Position numbers and translations under genes: made by a program
NCBI RefSeq assembly: GCF_020497125.1
Contig: NC_059084.1
Span: 11,931,501 to 11,995,500 of the forward strand
Origin: Mauremys mutica
Taxonomy: Eukaryota > Chordata > Testudines > Geoemydidae
Reading direction: 5' to 3'
Length of the DNA: 64,000 bases
Shown: in pieces, positions 48,010-59,343 of the stretch
How positions within the stretch are numbered: the first letter of the stretch is position 1
How the letters are laid out: the number at the start of each line of letters is the position of its first letter
The notes under the pieces: model-generated
Seen by the model: the letters and a program-made list of their open reading frames with translations, nothing else
What the model was told of the DNA's origin: nothing
Databases searched by the model: none

Positions 48010-48550
48010 TAACACTGTTGCAAAAAAAGCAATCATCAATCTAGCATGTATTAGCAGGAGCGTTGTAAGCAAGACACTAGAAGTAATTCTTCCGCTCTAC
48101 TCCGTGCTGATTAGGCCTCAACTGGAGTGTTGTGTCCAGTACTGGGTGCCACATTTCAGGAAAGATGTGGACAAATTGGAGAAAGGCCAGAGAAGAGCAA
48201 CAAAAATGATTAAAAGTTGAAAACATGACCTAAAAGGGAAGATTGAAAAAATAGAGTTTGTTTAGTCTAGAAAAGAGAAGACTGAGCGGGGACATAACAG
48301 TTTTCAAGTACATAAAAGGCTGTTACAAGAAGGAGGGAGAAAAATTGTTCTCCTTAACTTCTGATGATAGGAGAAGAAGAAATGGACTTAAATTGCAGCA
48401 AAGGAGGTTTAGGCTGAACATTAGTAAAAACGTCCTAACTGTCAGGGTGGTTAAACACTGGAATAAATTGCCTAGGGAGGATGTGGAATCTCCATCATTG
48501 GAGATTTTTAAAAGCAGGTTAGACAAACACCTGTCAGGGATGGTCTAGAT
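48010..48550 (+). mobile_element. CR1 LINE 3' fragment (end of RT ORF and 3' UTR)
   Basis: The region 48110-48215 reads as the end of the CR1 polymerase (LEYCVQYWVPHFRK-like, then RRATKMI). It is followed by the CR1 UTR phrases CAGCAAAGGAGGTTTAGGCT and GGAATCTCCATCATTGGAG. The copy stops abruptly where a hAT-type element begins at 48551. Confidence 0.85.
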
Positions 48551-48794
48551 CAGGGGCGGGCAAACTTTTTGGTCTGAGGGCCACATCCGGTTTCATAAAT
48601 TGTATGGAGAGCCCATCCTCCACTTCCTATCTCCCCCCCCTGGGGCTCCTTCCCCATCCAACCCCCCATTGGCTGCTTCCAGCAGCTCCCATTGGCCTGC
48701 AGTGGTGATCCGTGGCCAGTGGGAGCCGCAATCGGCCGAACCTGCGGACGGGGCTTTCCCTACACAAGCGGCGACCCCACTTTGAGAAACACTG
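48551..48794. mobile_element. Chimeric hAT-type MITE
   Basis: The left end is CAGGGGCGGGCAAACTTTTT, a different family from the right end, GGCGACCCCACTTTGAGAAA then CACTG, which belongs to the 304/41562 family. The flanks GTCTAGAT and GTGTAGTG match in five of eight. It abuts the end of a CR1 copy. Confidence 0.7.
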
Positions 48795-49376
48795 GTGTAG
48801 TGTAAACAGTTTTTCATCTGAGTTCCATGATTGCTTATTTTTAATGATGTAAATAATTTTCATCAATAAAAAGGGGACATGAAATTTGTGTGGAATGTAG
48901 GTAGCTTTGGGACTGACAGGAGTGACGTCCCTAGATAGGAAGGGCACATGGGAGGCATGCTTCTCAAATTCTGATACCCAATGAGCATGCCTACACCAGT
49001 TTCCCAGGATGGCATGGGTTGGGGGTGAGAACTGGAATCTTCATCAGAATGGCTATTTCTGTTCTTGATCCCAAGATGGTCTGCAGGAAGTTTCTCATTT
49101 GTGCCAAGACCAGAGACACATTTTATTACACCTACTGACAATTATGTGCCCAAAATTAATACCTGTTTAGAGGAGAAATCATGGAGCTCATACTCACTTG
49201 AGCATTCCTGCCACAGAGACTGAATTGCAATGCATACCTAGGAAACCTGGGTGGGGTCAAAATGTACAAGTGAAGTGCTGCTTCTTATATGAAGAAGCCA
49301 TGCCACCTGGGCTCTTCCCACACCCGCAGCTGTCACTACAGAGAATCTGCATAACTAGGAGCTTTGTGCTTTGCTA

Positions 49377-49382
49377 TTTATT
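49377..49382 (-). terminator. Polyadenylation signal of the SPEM-like gene
   Basis: AATAAA on the minus strand, about 162 bases after the stop codon, giving a short 3' UTR. Confidence 0.6.
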
Positions 49383-49543
49383 GAAACCAGCACATCCTGA
49401 GAGCACCACAAAATAGCAGAGAATGCCATTTGTACTATTCCCACCCACCTAGTTCAGATCCCCCAGGGTTCACCAGGCATCAGAATCTCATCCATGCCAG
49501 GAATTGAAGTCAGCTGGGTGGTAAATCCAGTTGTATGATACCT

Positions 49544-50754
49544 TCAATTGCTAATGTTGGGTGGTGCTGCTTCAGAACCTCCTCTTGTTGTGTCTGCCAG
49601 GAGAAGTGGGTTGTGGATCAGGTTGGCACCATCACTGCTTCCTGCCAGCGTCTCATAGTCTTGGCTCAACTGCAGTGTGCTAGCTTGGTGTTTTCTCTCC
49701 CAGATGCTCTTGCGTTGTGTGTGGGTGTCACAGATAATCTGCCCCGTTGGGCCTTGGTTGGAACTTTCCCAGGTGTGGCCAACAGATACCCGGTTTGCCA
49801 ATGTGTCCTTGACTAAGATGGTGCGAGATGCTGAAAAGGGGTGGGTGGACCGTTCAGCGGTGTGCTCTGGGCCGAGAGGCGGTGGGTTGACAAGATAAAT
49901 GTAGACTTCGGCTCGCTGGACCAGTGGCAAGCTGTGGTGAAATTCAGTCCCAGGATGGTGCTCAGGACTCCTCTGATGATATGCCTGGGTCACTGAGTGG
50001 TGGTAATCATTGTTGAGACAGGTTCTGGACTCTGGGGTGGGAGCCAGGGCAGAGTACACTACCCGCTTAGGGCCTGGGAAGATTGGGCTGGGTATGAAGT
50101 GTGCCTCATTGACATGGGGGTGAACGTGCACAGCAGAGCACTCTGAACGGAGGCTGATGGGTTCCTCTGTGTTTGGAACAGCAGATTGATGCAGGAAACT
50201 CTGCCGTCGTGTAGTTTCTCCTGCACTGTCCAAGCCGAGCTCTTTATCCCTAGTGACCCCTCTTGGGTTGTGTATGTAAATGCCCCAGTCAGCCAGGCTG
50301 CCTCTGGTCTTGGCAACCTGCTCTGGGGAGCTGGTGTGAAAACGCACTGATGACACAGTGGATCCGGCTGGGCACACTGGCTGAGGACTGTCACTGTCTG
50401 AGTGACGGGAGCTGTACTGGCTCGCCCAGTCACGGTAACGTTGACCTGGGCTAGGCCGATTGTTCACCTGGTGGTGTTGCTGCTGGTGCCCATACCAACT
50501 GGCTTTCTCATCATCAGTGTCTTGATGGGTTGGCCAGGAACCATGGTAACCTTTGTCCTTCCTGTGACCCTGGGGACAGTGGCTTTTCAGCCCATTTAGG
50601 TTGTTCATGTTCACGGTTAGCCTCAGAGGATCCAGAGTGCAGTGGAAGTGCAACATGGAGATATTTCTCTGGCCTTTGGTCAGCACCAGCTTCTTCCGGC
50701 CGCTGGATTTCTTGCTGCAGGAAATGGCTATTAGTGCCTTGATCCATCTGTATG
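49544..50754 (-). CDS. SPEM-like exon 3 (main coding exon)
   Basis: The acceptor is TGAAG after a long pyrimidine tract (50755-50785), chosen because it alone restores phase with exon 2; a nearby TACAG three codons on does not. The frame stays open for 403 codons to TGA at 49546-49544, far beyond chance. The product is rich in H, S, P and T, is likely disordered and cytoplasmic, and carries all conserved SPEM boxes after the membrane span. Confidence 0.88.
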
Positions 50755-53303
50755 CTTCAGGGGAATGAAGAGGAAGAATAAAAAATGAAGAAATGAATTA
50801 ACAGAAATACAGTGTCCATGTGATGGCTAACCTATCATAGTACATTCATGTAATCCCTGGCCAGACAATGTCTGGTTCCTTTCTTTCCTCTTCCCCAGAC
50901 CTGCCTGCACAGTGACAGGGGAAGAGACAGAGAGGGAAGGTAAAGGACAGAAACAGAAAGAGAGAAAGGAAAGGAGAGTGAAAGAGATACAAACAGGCTA
51001 CATCTACACTAAAGATTTTGTTCTCAAATTTCCCACTGCTGCTAATCCTGGTGCAGCTTTGCTGGTGTTAGTAATGGTGAGTGGGAGCCCTAGTGTAGAC
51101 AGGGTTCCTGTAGACACCAACATTTAGAGCACTGTTTCATCTAATAAGAACTGGCCAAAAACAGTTTAGAACCAAAAAAATTGAACATTTCCTCATCTTC
51201 CCCAATTTACCTTTGGTGGTGAAATAATGGAAGTCTCTCTTCAGAAACTGACACAGGTAGATCCAGATCTGAAAGAAGGGAAGAAGGAGAGAAAACCAGT
51301 TGCCATTGTGGTTAGCGGCTTCTCTCTAGTACCGATACTTCTGCCTCCCTGAATTCCTGACCCTTTTCAAGTCAATGGGAGTTTCATCATTGACCTCAAT
51401 AGGATCAGGATATCACCTCTGATCCTAGAGTGGAGCAGCAAATGGTTTTCCCATTCCATGAGAATTTTCAAGATTTTGAAGCATTTTCCCATTTTGAACT
51501 GGGACAAAAAGTCAATTTCAAATTTTTTCACAAACCAAAAATCTGAAAAAAAAAATTTGGTTTGGGTCAATCAAAACTTTTCATTTTGGTTCTGGCTTTT
51601 TTTAAACTATAATTTAACTTATATTTTGAAATTAAAATACAACTTTCCATTTCAAAAATGTCAGTTCATTGTAATCAATTATTTCCTACAAACAGCTTCA
51701 GTTCCAATGAATTGGCATTTTTTGATGGAAAAACATTAGTTAAAAAATTCTTGACCTAGTTGTACCTGACCCACAGGTGTAAGAGCCTTCAAAAAATTCA
51801 GTATCCACTGAGCAAACTTGTAATGCGATCACACCTGAAATTGCAGGGAAAACTCACTAGGAATTGCCCACCCATTCTTGCTGCAAAACAAAAAGACAAA
51901 ACCCCCACAATCTTCAAAATGCCTTGGCCCTAGTATCACATGGGGGATATTTGGGCAGTCATAACTCTATGGACCTTATTAACAGCAATATAACAGAACT
52001 GTATTCAGAATAGGAATATATCTGTAATAGTGGATCAGACACCCATATCTATCCTGTATCCCACACCACTGCTCCACTTAATCTGATATTTCCCTCTCCT
52101 CCAACCTGCTATGTTAAATCAGGCCACAGGTCCAATTGGTCTAGAATCCCAGTTCCTGACAGATCAGATCAGATCACTAGTCCAGCTAATTTGATCTCTC
52201 TCGTCCAGAGTGACCGATGCCTTTAGAAGAAAGTGTTAAAATCCCTAATGCAGCTAGCCAACTGTGGAATGCCATTCAGGGGGAGGAAATGCCCTTTAGC
52301 TCCCTGCTGCAGGAGATCAGCATAACAGCTAATTACCCTTCTTTCAGGAGGCATAACTACAAATGTTATTAGCCATAAAGTTATCTAGCCTCCTTTTTCA
52401 AACACAACAAATGAACAGGGATCATTCACTGCAGAGGGGCAGCCAGCTGTGGGGTGGATTGTGGCAGCTGACCAGGGATGACCACTTTAGGATAGGAAAT
52501 AAAGACTATATGCAATTGGGACTGAGAGAGGAGAGAATCAGCAGTCACTGAGACTGGAATTTGAGCAAGACACAATGATTAAACTCTTGTCTTTCACATA
52601 AATTGCCATATGATCTTAGATGATCATAAGTGATCAGAAGACCTTTTCTGTCTTATCCAGAAGGTTCAATCAGCACAGCACCACCTAGTGCCATATCAGG
52701 GCAGTAGATTAGTTGTGACTCAGGGAAGAATGCTCACTCTGAGTCACTCACAACAATCTATGCGGCACAGCTCCCCCTAGCACCAAGCTATCACTACGGA
52801 ATGGCAAAAAAAGCCCAGTGAATCACCCACTGCAATACAGTGCCCCCTAATGTCACAATGTGGCAGTGGCATCAATACTGACTCAGAGGAGAGAATTCTC
52901 CCTAATTAGTAACCCACGCCACTCCCTCCAACACAGCACTGCTTACTACTTTGTTTTTAAGCTATGAGATAAGCACCCAGAGCATGGAATGATCCCTAAA
53001 ATATTGTTCTTAATTCCAGGAGATAAATAAAATGCTTGAACACAGGTCAGTACTGATTCAGGAGAGGAGCACCTTGTTAGGGCCCTGTGGTTAGTAATGA
53101 CTCAAAGAGAAGTGTCTTGGGCCTAATAGAAGCAGCAACCCTCCCCACCCACAACATTGCTTGCTTACCAGGCGGACAATTTTGATGGCATTATCCAGTA
53201 AGGCAAGGAGCCCCAACAAGAGTAGGATGGTAGCTAGGACATTCTGGTAGGACTCACTGATGGAAAGACAGCTATTGGGAATCTTCTCTCCTAGGAGAAC
53301 CAT
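49544..53303 (-). CDS. SPEM1/SPEM2-family spermatid maturation protein, three exons
   Basis: The model is complement(join(49544..50754, 51211..51268, 53169..53303)), 1404 nt, 467 residues, GT-AG and in phase throughout. Residues 21-43 form one leucine-rich membrane span (ATILLLLGLLALLDNAIKIV). Then come HFHCTLDPLRLTV (about 100-112), DTDDEK (143-148), VYIYLVNPPP (348-357) and GQIICDTHTQRKSIWERK (402-419). These match in order the span, the HCTxDPxxxTV box, TDDEK, YVYPVNPPP and GRIVYDxxxxRR landmarks I know from mammalian SPEM1, with the HCILDP box also in SPEM2. SPEM1 acts in cytoplasm removal from spermatids in mouse. The ATG has A at -3 and G at +4, with an in-frame stop upstream. AATAAA lies about 165 bases past the stop. 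Whether it is the SPEM1 or SPEM2 orthologue, or another paralogue, is open; the length is nearer SPEM2 (about 500) than SPEM1 (about 310). Confidence 0.85.
50755..51210 (-). other. SPEM-like intron 2
   Basis: A 456-base intron. It holds a purine-rich run (50920-50990, plus strand) and a small MITE at 50995-51118. Confidence 0.7.
50995..51118. mobile_element. Small MITE in SPEM-like intron 2
   Basis: CAGGCTACATCTACACTAAA at left and CCCTAGTGTAGACAGGG plus TGTAGACACC at right form imperfect inverted ends about 120 bp apart. Confidence 0.55.
51211..51268 (-). CDS. SPEM-like exon 2 (58 nt)
   Basis: Acceptor TTTCAG ends at 51269 and donor GTAAAT starts at 51210. It encodes IWIYLCQFLKRDFHYFTTK plus one base. 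It continues the post-membrane amphipathic stretch that SPEM1 has in the same place (W/F/Y-rich). It is too short to stand alone; support comes from phase, splice sites and position. Confidence 0.75.
51269..53168 (-). other. SPEM-like intron 1
   Basis: A 1900-base intron, AT-rich. I see no coding sequence in it; short tandem-like phrases around CACxxCCCCTA appear at 52680-52870, but no repeat family is recognised. Confidence 0.65.
53169..53303 (-). CDS. SPEM-like exon 1 (N-terminus and membrane span)
   Basis: Encodes residues 1-45, from MVLLGEKIPNSCLS to AIKIVRL, with the membrane segment. Donor GTAAGC starts at 53168 in phase 0. An in-frame TAA lies nine codons upstream of the ATG, so this is probably the true start. 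The layout (about 20 residues, then one span) is that of SPEM proteins. Confidence 0.85.
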
Positions 53304-55469
53304 AGTTAGAAAAGGAGTTGGCAGGGGTTAGTACACCATCTTTACTCTTGTCTTCCCAATGGTGCTGGTCATGGCAACAGCAGCACCAAATAAAGATCCA
53401 CCTCAAATAGTGAGGTGGATAAGCTAGGTCAGACCATTGTGATGATGGACCTATGTCACTCTTGGATGTGACTCAGACTGCCATATGGACCAAGTATCTT
53501 AATAGCCTCTCAAGGACCCCAGGCCAACCAGGACTTAGTAGAAGGCTCCAGTGAAACAGATTTTCTTAGGCAATTCTCTCTATTGATCTCTCCCACCCCA
53601 TCCCTATATATCATCTTTGTCTTTCTTATCTGCTGTCTCTCTTTCATTTCTGTTATATTTCAAGAATTAGATATACAGAGATGCACATTATATTATGAAG
53701 CACTGTGCATATATAATTTGTGTATATCAAGTCCCTCTTTTGAATGAGCTAAACTGCTTTAGCTGCCCCAAGAAAGATCTGTATTTGTAGGTCTGGTTCA
53801 GTTTTGGGGGTCTGAATTCTATTTTAACCTTCTGGAATTTATGTTAGAGTGAAAAGATAATGGTTTGGTTCAAGTTTTGGTATGAAAATTAGGGGATCTT
53901 ATGCTTACACAGAAAGTTGCAGGTAGTTTGTTGTCAGTGATGGTTTGTCAAATTTTGCGGCCAGAAGCTTAAGGATTTGAAAATAAGTTTGGGATGGAGA
54001 GTTGAGGGGGTTAACTGGCATTTGAGGGTTCAGATTTAGGGCCAAATTCTCTGCTAGTGTAATTCCACTGACTTCTCTGTGGGTGTAACTGCTGAATTTA
54101 GCTCTCCGAGCCACATCTTATTTTACCCAAACTTGCCTTGCTCTGCTCCCTAGTAGCTTTCCTAATTTTCCTACTTTATATTAAAAGGAGGCTGTAAACT
54201 AACAGCCAAACCTTTAGATTTTGTAACCCAAACTTTTAGAAAACACTGAAAATAACACAAATGTTTCCACCTTAAAAAAAACAAACCAAAACCCAAAATA
54301 AAATCAACCCCAACACAAACGAAAAACAGTGGAAATAGTTATTTGAAGACAAGTTAACATTTCCTTCCAGTGCTAGAAATTCTACATCCATTGATTTTCA
54401 TTATGTGAGCTGGGAAATATGCAGAATAAAGAAAGGCAGAAAAAATTGTGACATATTGTAGATTTTAAAAGCTCATGTTTAATGATTATTACATAACAGG
54501 TAAATAAATGCTTGTTTACACCACATAATTTTTCTACTTATGTAGGTTTTTTAACTGAGCCCATAATAATATCCAAGATGACAGAATGTCATCTTTGTAC
54601 ACACCAACTGTGAGAGAGGTTAGCAGAGTGGAGTGTATCCCTCTGTCCTACCGCAGATCAAAAGAGGAGCTGAAAAAGCATTCAGTAGATAAGCCCCATT
54701 TGTGCATAAACTAATCCAGGGCAAGGCTATTGCTGTTCACTCCAGCAAAGGGAAATTTAGCAGCCATTACAATAATGGAAGCTGCTACTGCACTTCCCCT
54801 GCCAAGATAAAAAAAAAATGAAGTGACGCTGGCCACACTTTAAGGTTAGTTGGTTGTAATGGTTTTGACTCTCAGTTGCTAATAGCCTCCTGACATTGAT
54901 GTGGGTCATCTTCCATATATGGATAAGCAAAGCAAAGGTTCTAAGCTCCTGGGGGATGAAGCCAAGGCACTTGGGAAACAGGATCAGTATAAAATATCCA
55001 CATTTAGAGTTAAACATTGCAGCACATCATGCAAGTTATCTAATATATGCTACAAGCAGTACAGGTTATAGGGCACCAAAGCAGCTGCACCGACAGGTTA
55101 GGCCCAGCTCCAATAGGCAGTGGAAACCAATAATGCAGTAATACTCAGACCTTAGTGGTTCAAGAGCCAAATTAGCAACCAGTGTTACCCAAGAGCCAAA
55201 GTAGTGTGAATTCAAAAGTATATAAAACAACAGTACTATTCATATTTAAACAGTATGACAGGAAATATTTAGTTTTTATATATACATATTATTTTCACAG
55301 CAAATAAGTTAATAACTTAGCACAAGTTGATATCTGAATTGGTAATAAAGTAAAAGCATCCTGATTGGTTACTAACTTTAATATAACATGCTGAAAAGAG
55401 CCATAGGAGACACACTATTCACCGCTCCCGAGCCTCAGTCCGAGTATCACTGAATTAGAGCATAAAACT
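53304..55469. other. Upstream flank of the SPEM-like gene
   Basis: The promoter should lie just above 53303, but no TATA box, CpG island or known motif stands out. A half hairpin repeat (GGGCCAAATTCTCTGCTAGT) lies at 54038-54057. Confidence 0.45.
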
Positions 55470-55670
55470 AGAAAACAGGATTCCACAGTTCTACTTCCAA
55501 CTTCGTCACTGACTCCCAGCACCTTCAAGCAAGCCATTATTTCTGTGCTTCAGTTTACCCATCTGTAAATTGGAGATAATGCTAGCTACCTAAGGTATAT
55601 TACCCTGAGGGTTGGACTTACTTAGCACTCAAAGTGCTTCACAAGCATGATAAATACAATCATATTCAAA
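55470..55670 (+). repeat. MIR-like SINE
   Basis: TGCTTCAGTTTACCCATCTG, TAAATTGGAGATAATGCTAG and CTCAAAGTGCTTCACAAGC follow the MIR core and tail in order. The copy is worn. Confidence 0.7.
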
Positions 55671-57179
55671 ATAAGCCTGGAATATTTCCTAGCTGATGGC
55701 CATAGTAATTCCAAATGTTTACTCTGTACAAACAGATTTCTTTAAAACAGAAAAGAGATGCAATATTCATCAGTGTCAGCTTTCTAAAGGGAAAGGTGCT
55801 CTCCTACTGACTAATTACTCCGTGTATACATTCAGCTAGAAGAGACACTTCAATAATTTAGTAGGAGTGGGCAGGTAACCTAGGAGCTTTTGGCTGGTTG
55901 ACAGTCCCTTAAATCAGGTGAAACCTAATCTCTGGTTTGTATATGCAAGGAAGTGCTTTGGTGTAGCTCCTGTATCAAACACCACTGAAGAACAGGTAAA
56001 AGATAAATAACTCTAGCTATAAGTAGGGAGAGATTGCAGCTGCTTTGTATACATAAAGTACATATGAGTAAAGGTCCAGGATTCTGCTCGTTATAGTAAT
56101 AGGACAATGCTGAAGGTTGCCTGCAGAGGAAGAAATAATTGGGTTGGGGAGATTTTTTGAGCTTCTCTTTGAACACCTTTATGATGTAAAAAACCCGACA
56201 AGGGTGTGTGTTTGGGTTTTGTTTTACACCTTGGAAATTCCTTCCTAAATTCTGCCTTTGAGAGGGGAAATGGTGGGACTGTGACATCAGAGATGCCATA
56301 CAAGTGAAACCTGATTAATATAGAGTGGTTTCATGAATATTTTAAATTCGTATTTAACACAACCAGTTAAACACTTGGGAGAAAACCAGCTTTGTTCAAA
56401 ATTCAAACACCCTTCACCTTTAATTGAACATCAATTTTCTGGTAGTGTTGGAAGATGCTCTCATCCAGTCCAGTGTTTGTCAAACTCCTTAAAAACAGGG
56501 GACCATTTTTCCCCTCCAAGCTTTGTGAGCACTTTGTTATATGCTAATTAGTTGCAGTCACAGTTTTGCTCTCCTCTATATAGGGGTTCAGGCTCTAACG
56601 GCCTTTTTTGGGCAGCCATGAAGTGGCACAAATAAGCTCATTCCACTCCAAGATACTGACTAATTTGCAACACGGGAAAATAAATCTTTTGTATAGAAAA
56701 TAGAAGGCATCCTCCTCTGGGTATTTAAAACAAAAATACTTTCTCCTTTGGTGCAACCTAATGCACTCCAAAGGCATAAAAATTAAATTACACTCCAGAA
56801 ACGTCTTCAGGATCAAGAGCTAAAAGCCAACCCTGACAGGGATGATTTAACAATATTCGGAGACAGGGATAGAACCCAAAAGAAGCAGGAAAGTCACATA
56901 CTAAGCCCAACTGTGGGAATATATATGAAGTGCCACAGACCTGAGCTTGAGAATCCTTTTTACTAGGATTGTTCCTTATTGTATATTCTCCAGTGATTTG
57001 TCCTGGCCAATTTTATGATGCAAGTGACCCTCCAGGGGCTATTCATTATTACAGGCCCCTGAGTAACACTTTCCCCCCCGATATTAATTCCAAATACACC
57101 AGCAAGAGGTTTGGCACTTTTAAAAAAGCATGGGTTATCAATGGTTTCAGAGTGGTCATCAATGTACTCTCAAAGCACC
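55671..57179. other. Intergenic, nothing recognised
   Basis: AT-rich plain sequence, without coding or repeat signals I can name. Confidence 0.45.
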
Positions 57180-57187
57180 GTTTAGAG

Positions 57188-57518
57188 CAGGGGTCGGCAA
57201 CCTTTGAGACGCAGCTCGCCAGGGTAAGCACCCTGGAGGGCTGGGCCAGTTTGTTTACCTGCTGCGTCCACTGGTTTGGCCAATCGCGGCTCCCACTGCC
57301 CACGGTTCACTGCTCCAGGCCAATGGGGGCTGCGAGAAGCCGCGGCCAGCACATCCCTCAGCCCGTGCCACTTCCCGCAGCCCCCATTGGTCTGGAGCGG
57401 CGAACTGTGGCAGTGGGAGCCGCGATAAGCCAAACCTGCGGACGCGGCAGGTAAAACAGGCGCGGCCCGCCAGGCTGCTTACCCTGGCGAGCCGCGTGCC
57501 AAAGGTTGCCGACCCCTG
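57188..57518. mobile_element. hAT-type MITE, 331 bp
   Basis: The inverted ends are CAGGGGTCGGCAACCTTTG and CAAAGGTTGCCGACCCCTG, flanked by GTTTAGAG (57180-57187) and ATTTAGAG (57519-57526), seven of eight identical. It is GC-rich and palindromic inside. Open frames through it are by-products. Confidence 0.92.
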
Positions 57519-57526
57519 ATTTAGAG

Positions 57527-58872
57527 TGAAGAATCCCACAACACTTTACAGAACTATATCCACCCAATCCTAATTTCTGGGGTAAAACACTACATAAAAG
57601 CCTAGGATAGGCAGTAAATACTGTAGCCAATTAAAACAGCAGCAAGAATGTGGTTACTCAAATTGAAATCTAGGCAAGACTGGTCTAAGGCCCCCATCCT
57701 CTTCCTGCTTCCAGATCTTGAATGAACAGAACATAAGCTTTATGTTTCATTTGAAAGGAAAGCACTCTGTCCCATCACACTATGCTGCAGTTCTGATTCC
57801 GTTTGGACTAAAAAAGGATGCGTTATCACTTCGTGATTCACATTCATCACTTGCTGCAGGAGTCTGGTTTAAGAACATTTTCAGGATCATCAACCAGGCC
57901 CATAGGTTATCTTACAAACCTAGCAAAGCCGACTTTTCCTTCTCTTGCTTAAATGTGTTCGTTCACAGCCTAAAGTGGTATAGCAGCAGACTGTAATTAG
58001 TTGTTTATGAATTAATATATCTGCTTTTATGGAATGTAGCATATAAATTTGTAAAGACCAAGAATGATCTTGTATCTATTAAGAGTGGTCAAACTTTTAG
58101 TGTTAGTATATAGCACTTAGAGGCATATCGGCTTGGCTACTACAGATCCTTACTCACAGTAAAAATCCTGAAGGCCTCAAGTTCAGTTTTGGCTGCTCCA
58201 TATTGGATAGAGTTGATCAGACAAAAAAACCCTATTAAATATTTGATTACTTTATTTACGAGAAAAAAACTGGACTCTTCAAAGTCCTCAGCTTCATCCA
58301 CTTCTGCATCAGAAATATAACAGATATATATTTACACTTGTAATTTCCTACAGAAGCTTTAAGGTACAGTGTGGGGTTGTATATGACAGTCATCATTACT
58401 CTATTTAAAGATTTCCTGGAAGACACCATCAATGGTGCCACCTTCTGGTATAAACAGAGATTTACAACAGCAAGTTTAAATTGAAGGAACTCTTCAGTTG
58501 AAGTCCAGAGCATTTATTCATCATAACATAACCAGTCAGAATTGGCAAAATATGTGCTTATATCCATTGGGTAAATATTTTATGATGCAGCATTAACAAC
58601 GGGGGTTCCCAAATGGATAGAAAGATTAGTTAGCTTCCTGGTTAAACACATTGCACAAATGAAGTTCTTCCAAAACAGTTCACTCCTTTAAAATAAAGAA
58701 GAAAGGATCTGTAATTCGTATGTTTTGAGAAAGTACATCCTATGATACAAGTGAAATTTCAGCCACAGATTAAGTAAACAAAGCCATTGGTTCCCTCATC
58801 CTCAGCCATCACAAGCACCTTCCATCCCAATTGTTATGTATCCAAAGGAAGTATCAAATATGTTGTGTTTGA
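57527..58872. other. Intergenic, possible 3' UTR of an off-window gene
   Basis: A minus-strand AATAAA at about 58249-58254 and AT-rich sequence upstream of it could be the 3' end of a minus-strand gene beyond the Harbinger insertion. In human, RAE1 lies on this side of RBM38 in the same orientation. No RAE1 coding sequence is visible. Confidence 0.25.
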
Positions 58873-59343
58873 GGCATGGTCTACACTAGGACTTTAATTC
58901 GAATTTAGCAGCGTTAATTCGAACTAACCGCTCAACCGTCCACACCAGGAAGCCATTTAATTCGAACTAGAGGGCTCTTTAGTTCGAATTCGGTACTCCA
59001 CCCCGACAGGTGGAGTAACGCTAAATTCGACATGGCTAGCTCGAATTAGGCTAGGTGTGGATGCAAATCGAACTTAATAGCTCCGGGAGCTATCCCACAG
59101 TGCACCACTCTGTTGACGCTCTGGGCAGCAGTCCGAGCTTCGATGCTCTGAGCAGCCACACAGGAAACGACCCGGGAAAATTTGAATTCATTTTCCTGTC
59201 TGGGCACTTTGAATCTGACGTCCTGGCTGGACATCAGGGCGAGCTCCGCAGCACCTGCAACGATGCAGAGCTCTCCAGCAGAGGAGTTCATGTTATCTGT
59301 GAATAGAAAGAGGGACCCAGCATAGACTGACTGGGAACTCTTC

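Noticed and set aside
50748..50754. Alternative acceptor TACAG at 50748 for SPEM-like exon 3
   Set aside because: It would break phase with exon 2; the AAG at 50756-50755 keeps phase and follows a better pyrimidine tract.
57049..57539. Overlapping open frames of up to 161 codons
   Set aside because: All lie across the palindromic hAT MITE at 57188-57518.
58744..58845. Short minus-strand frame reading KVLVMAEDEGTNGFVYLICG
   Set aside because: Looks protein-like, but is only about 24 codons with no acceptor in front and no family recognised.
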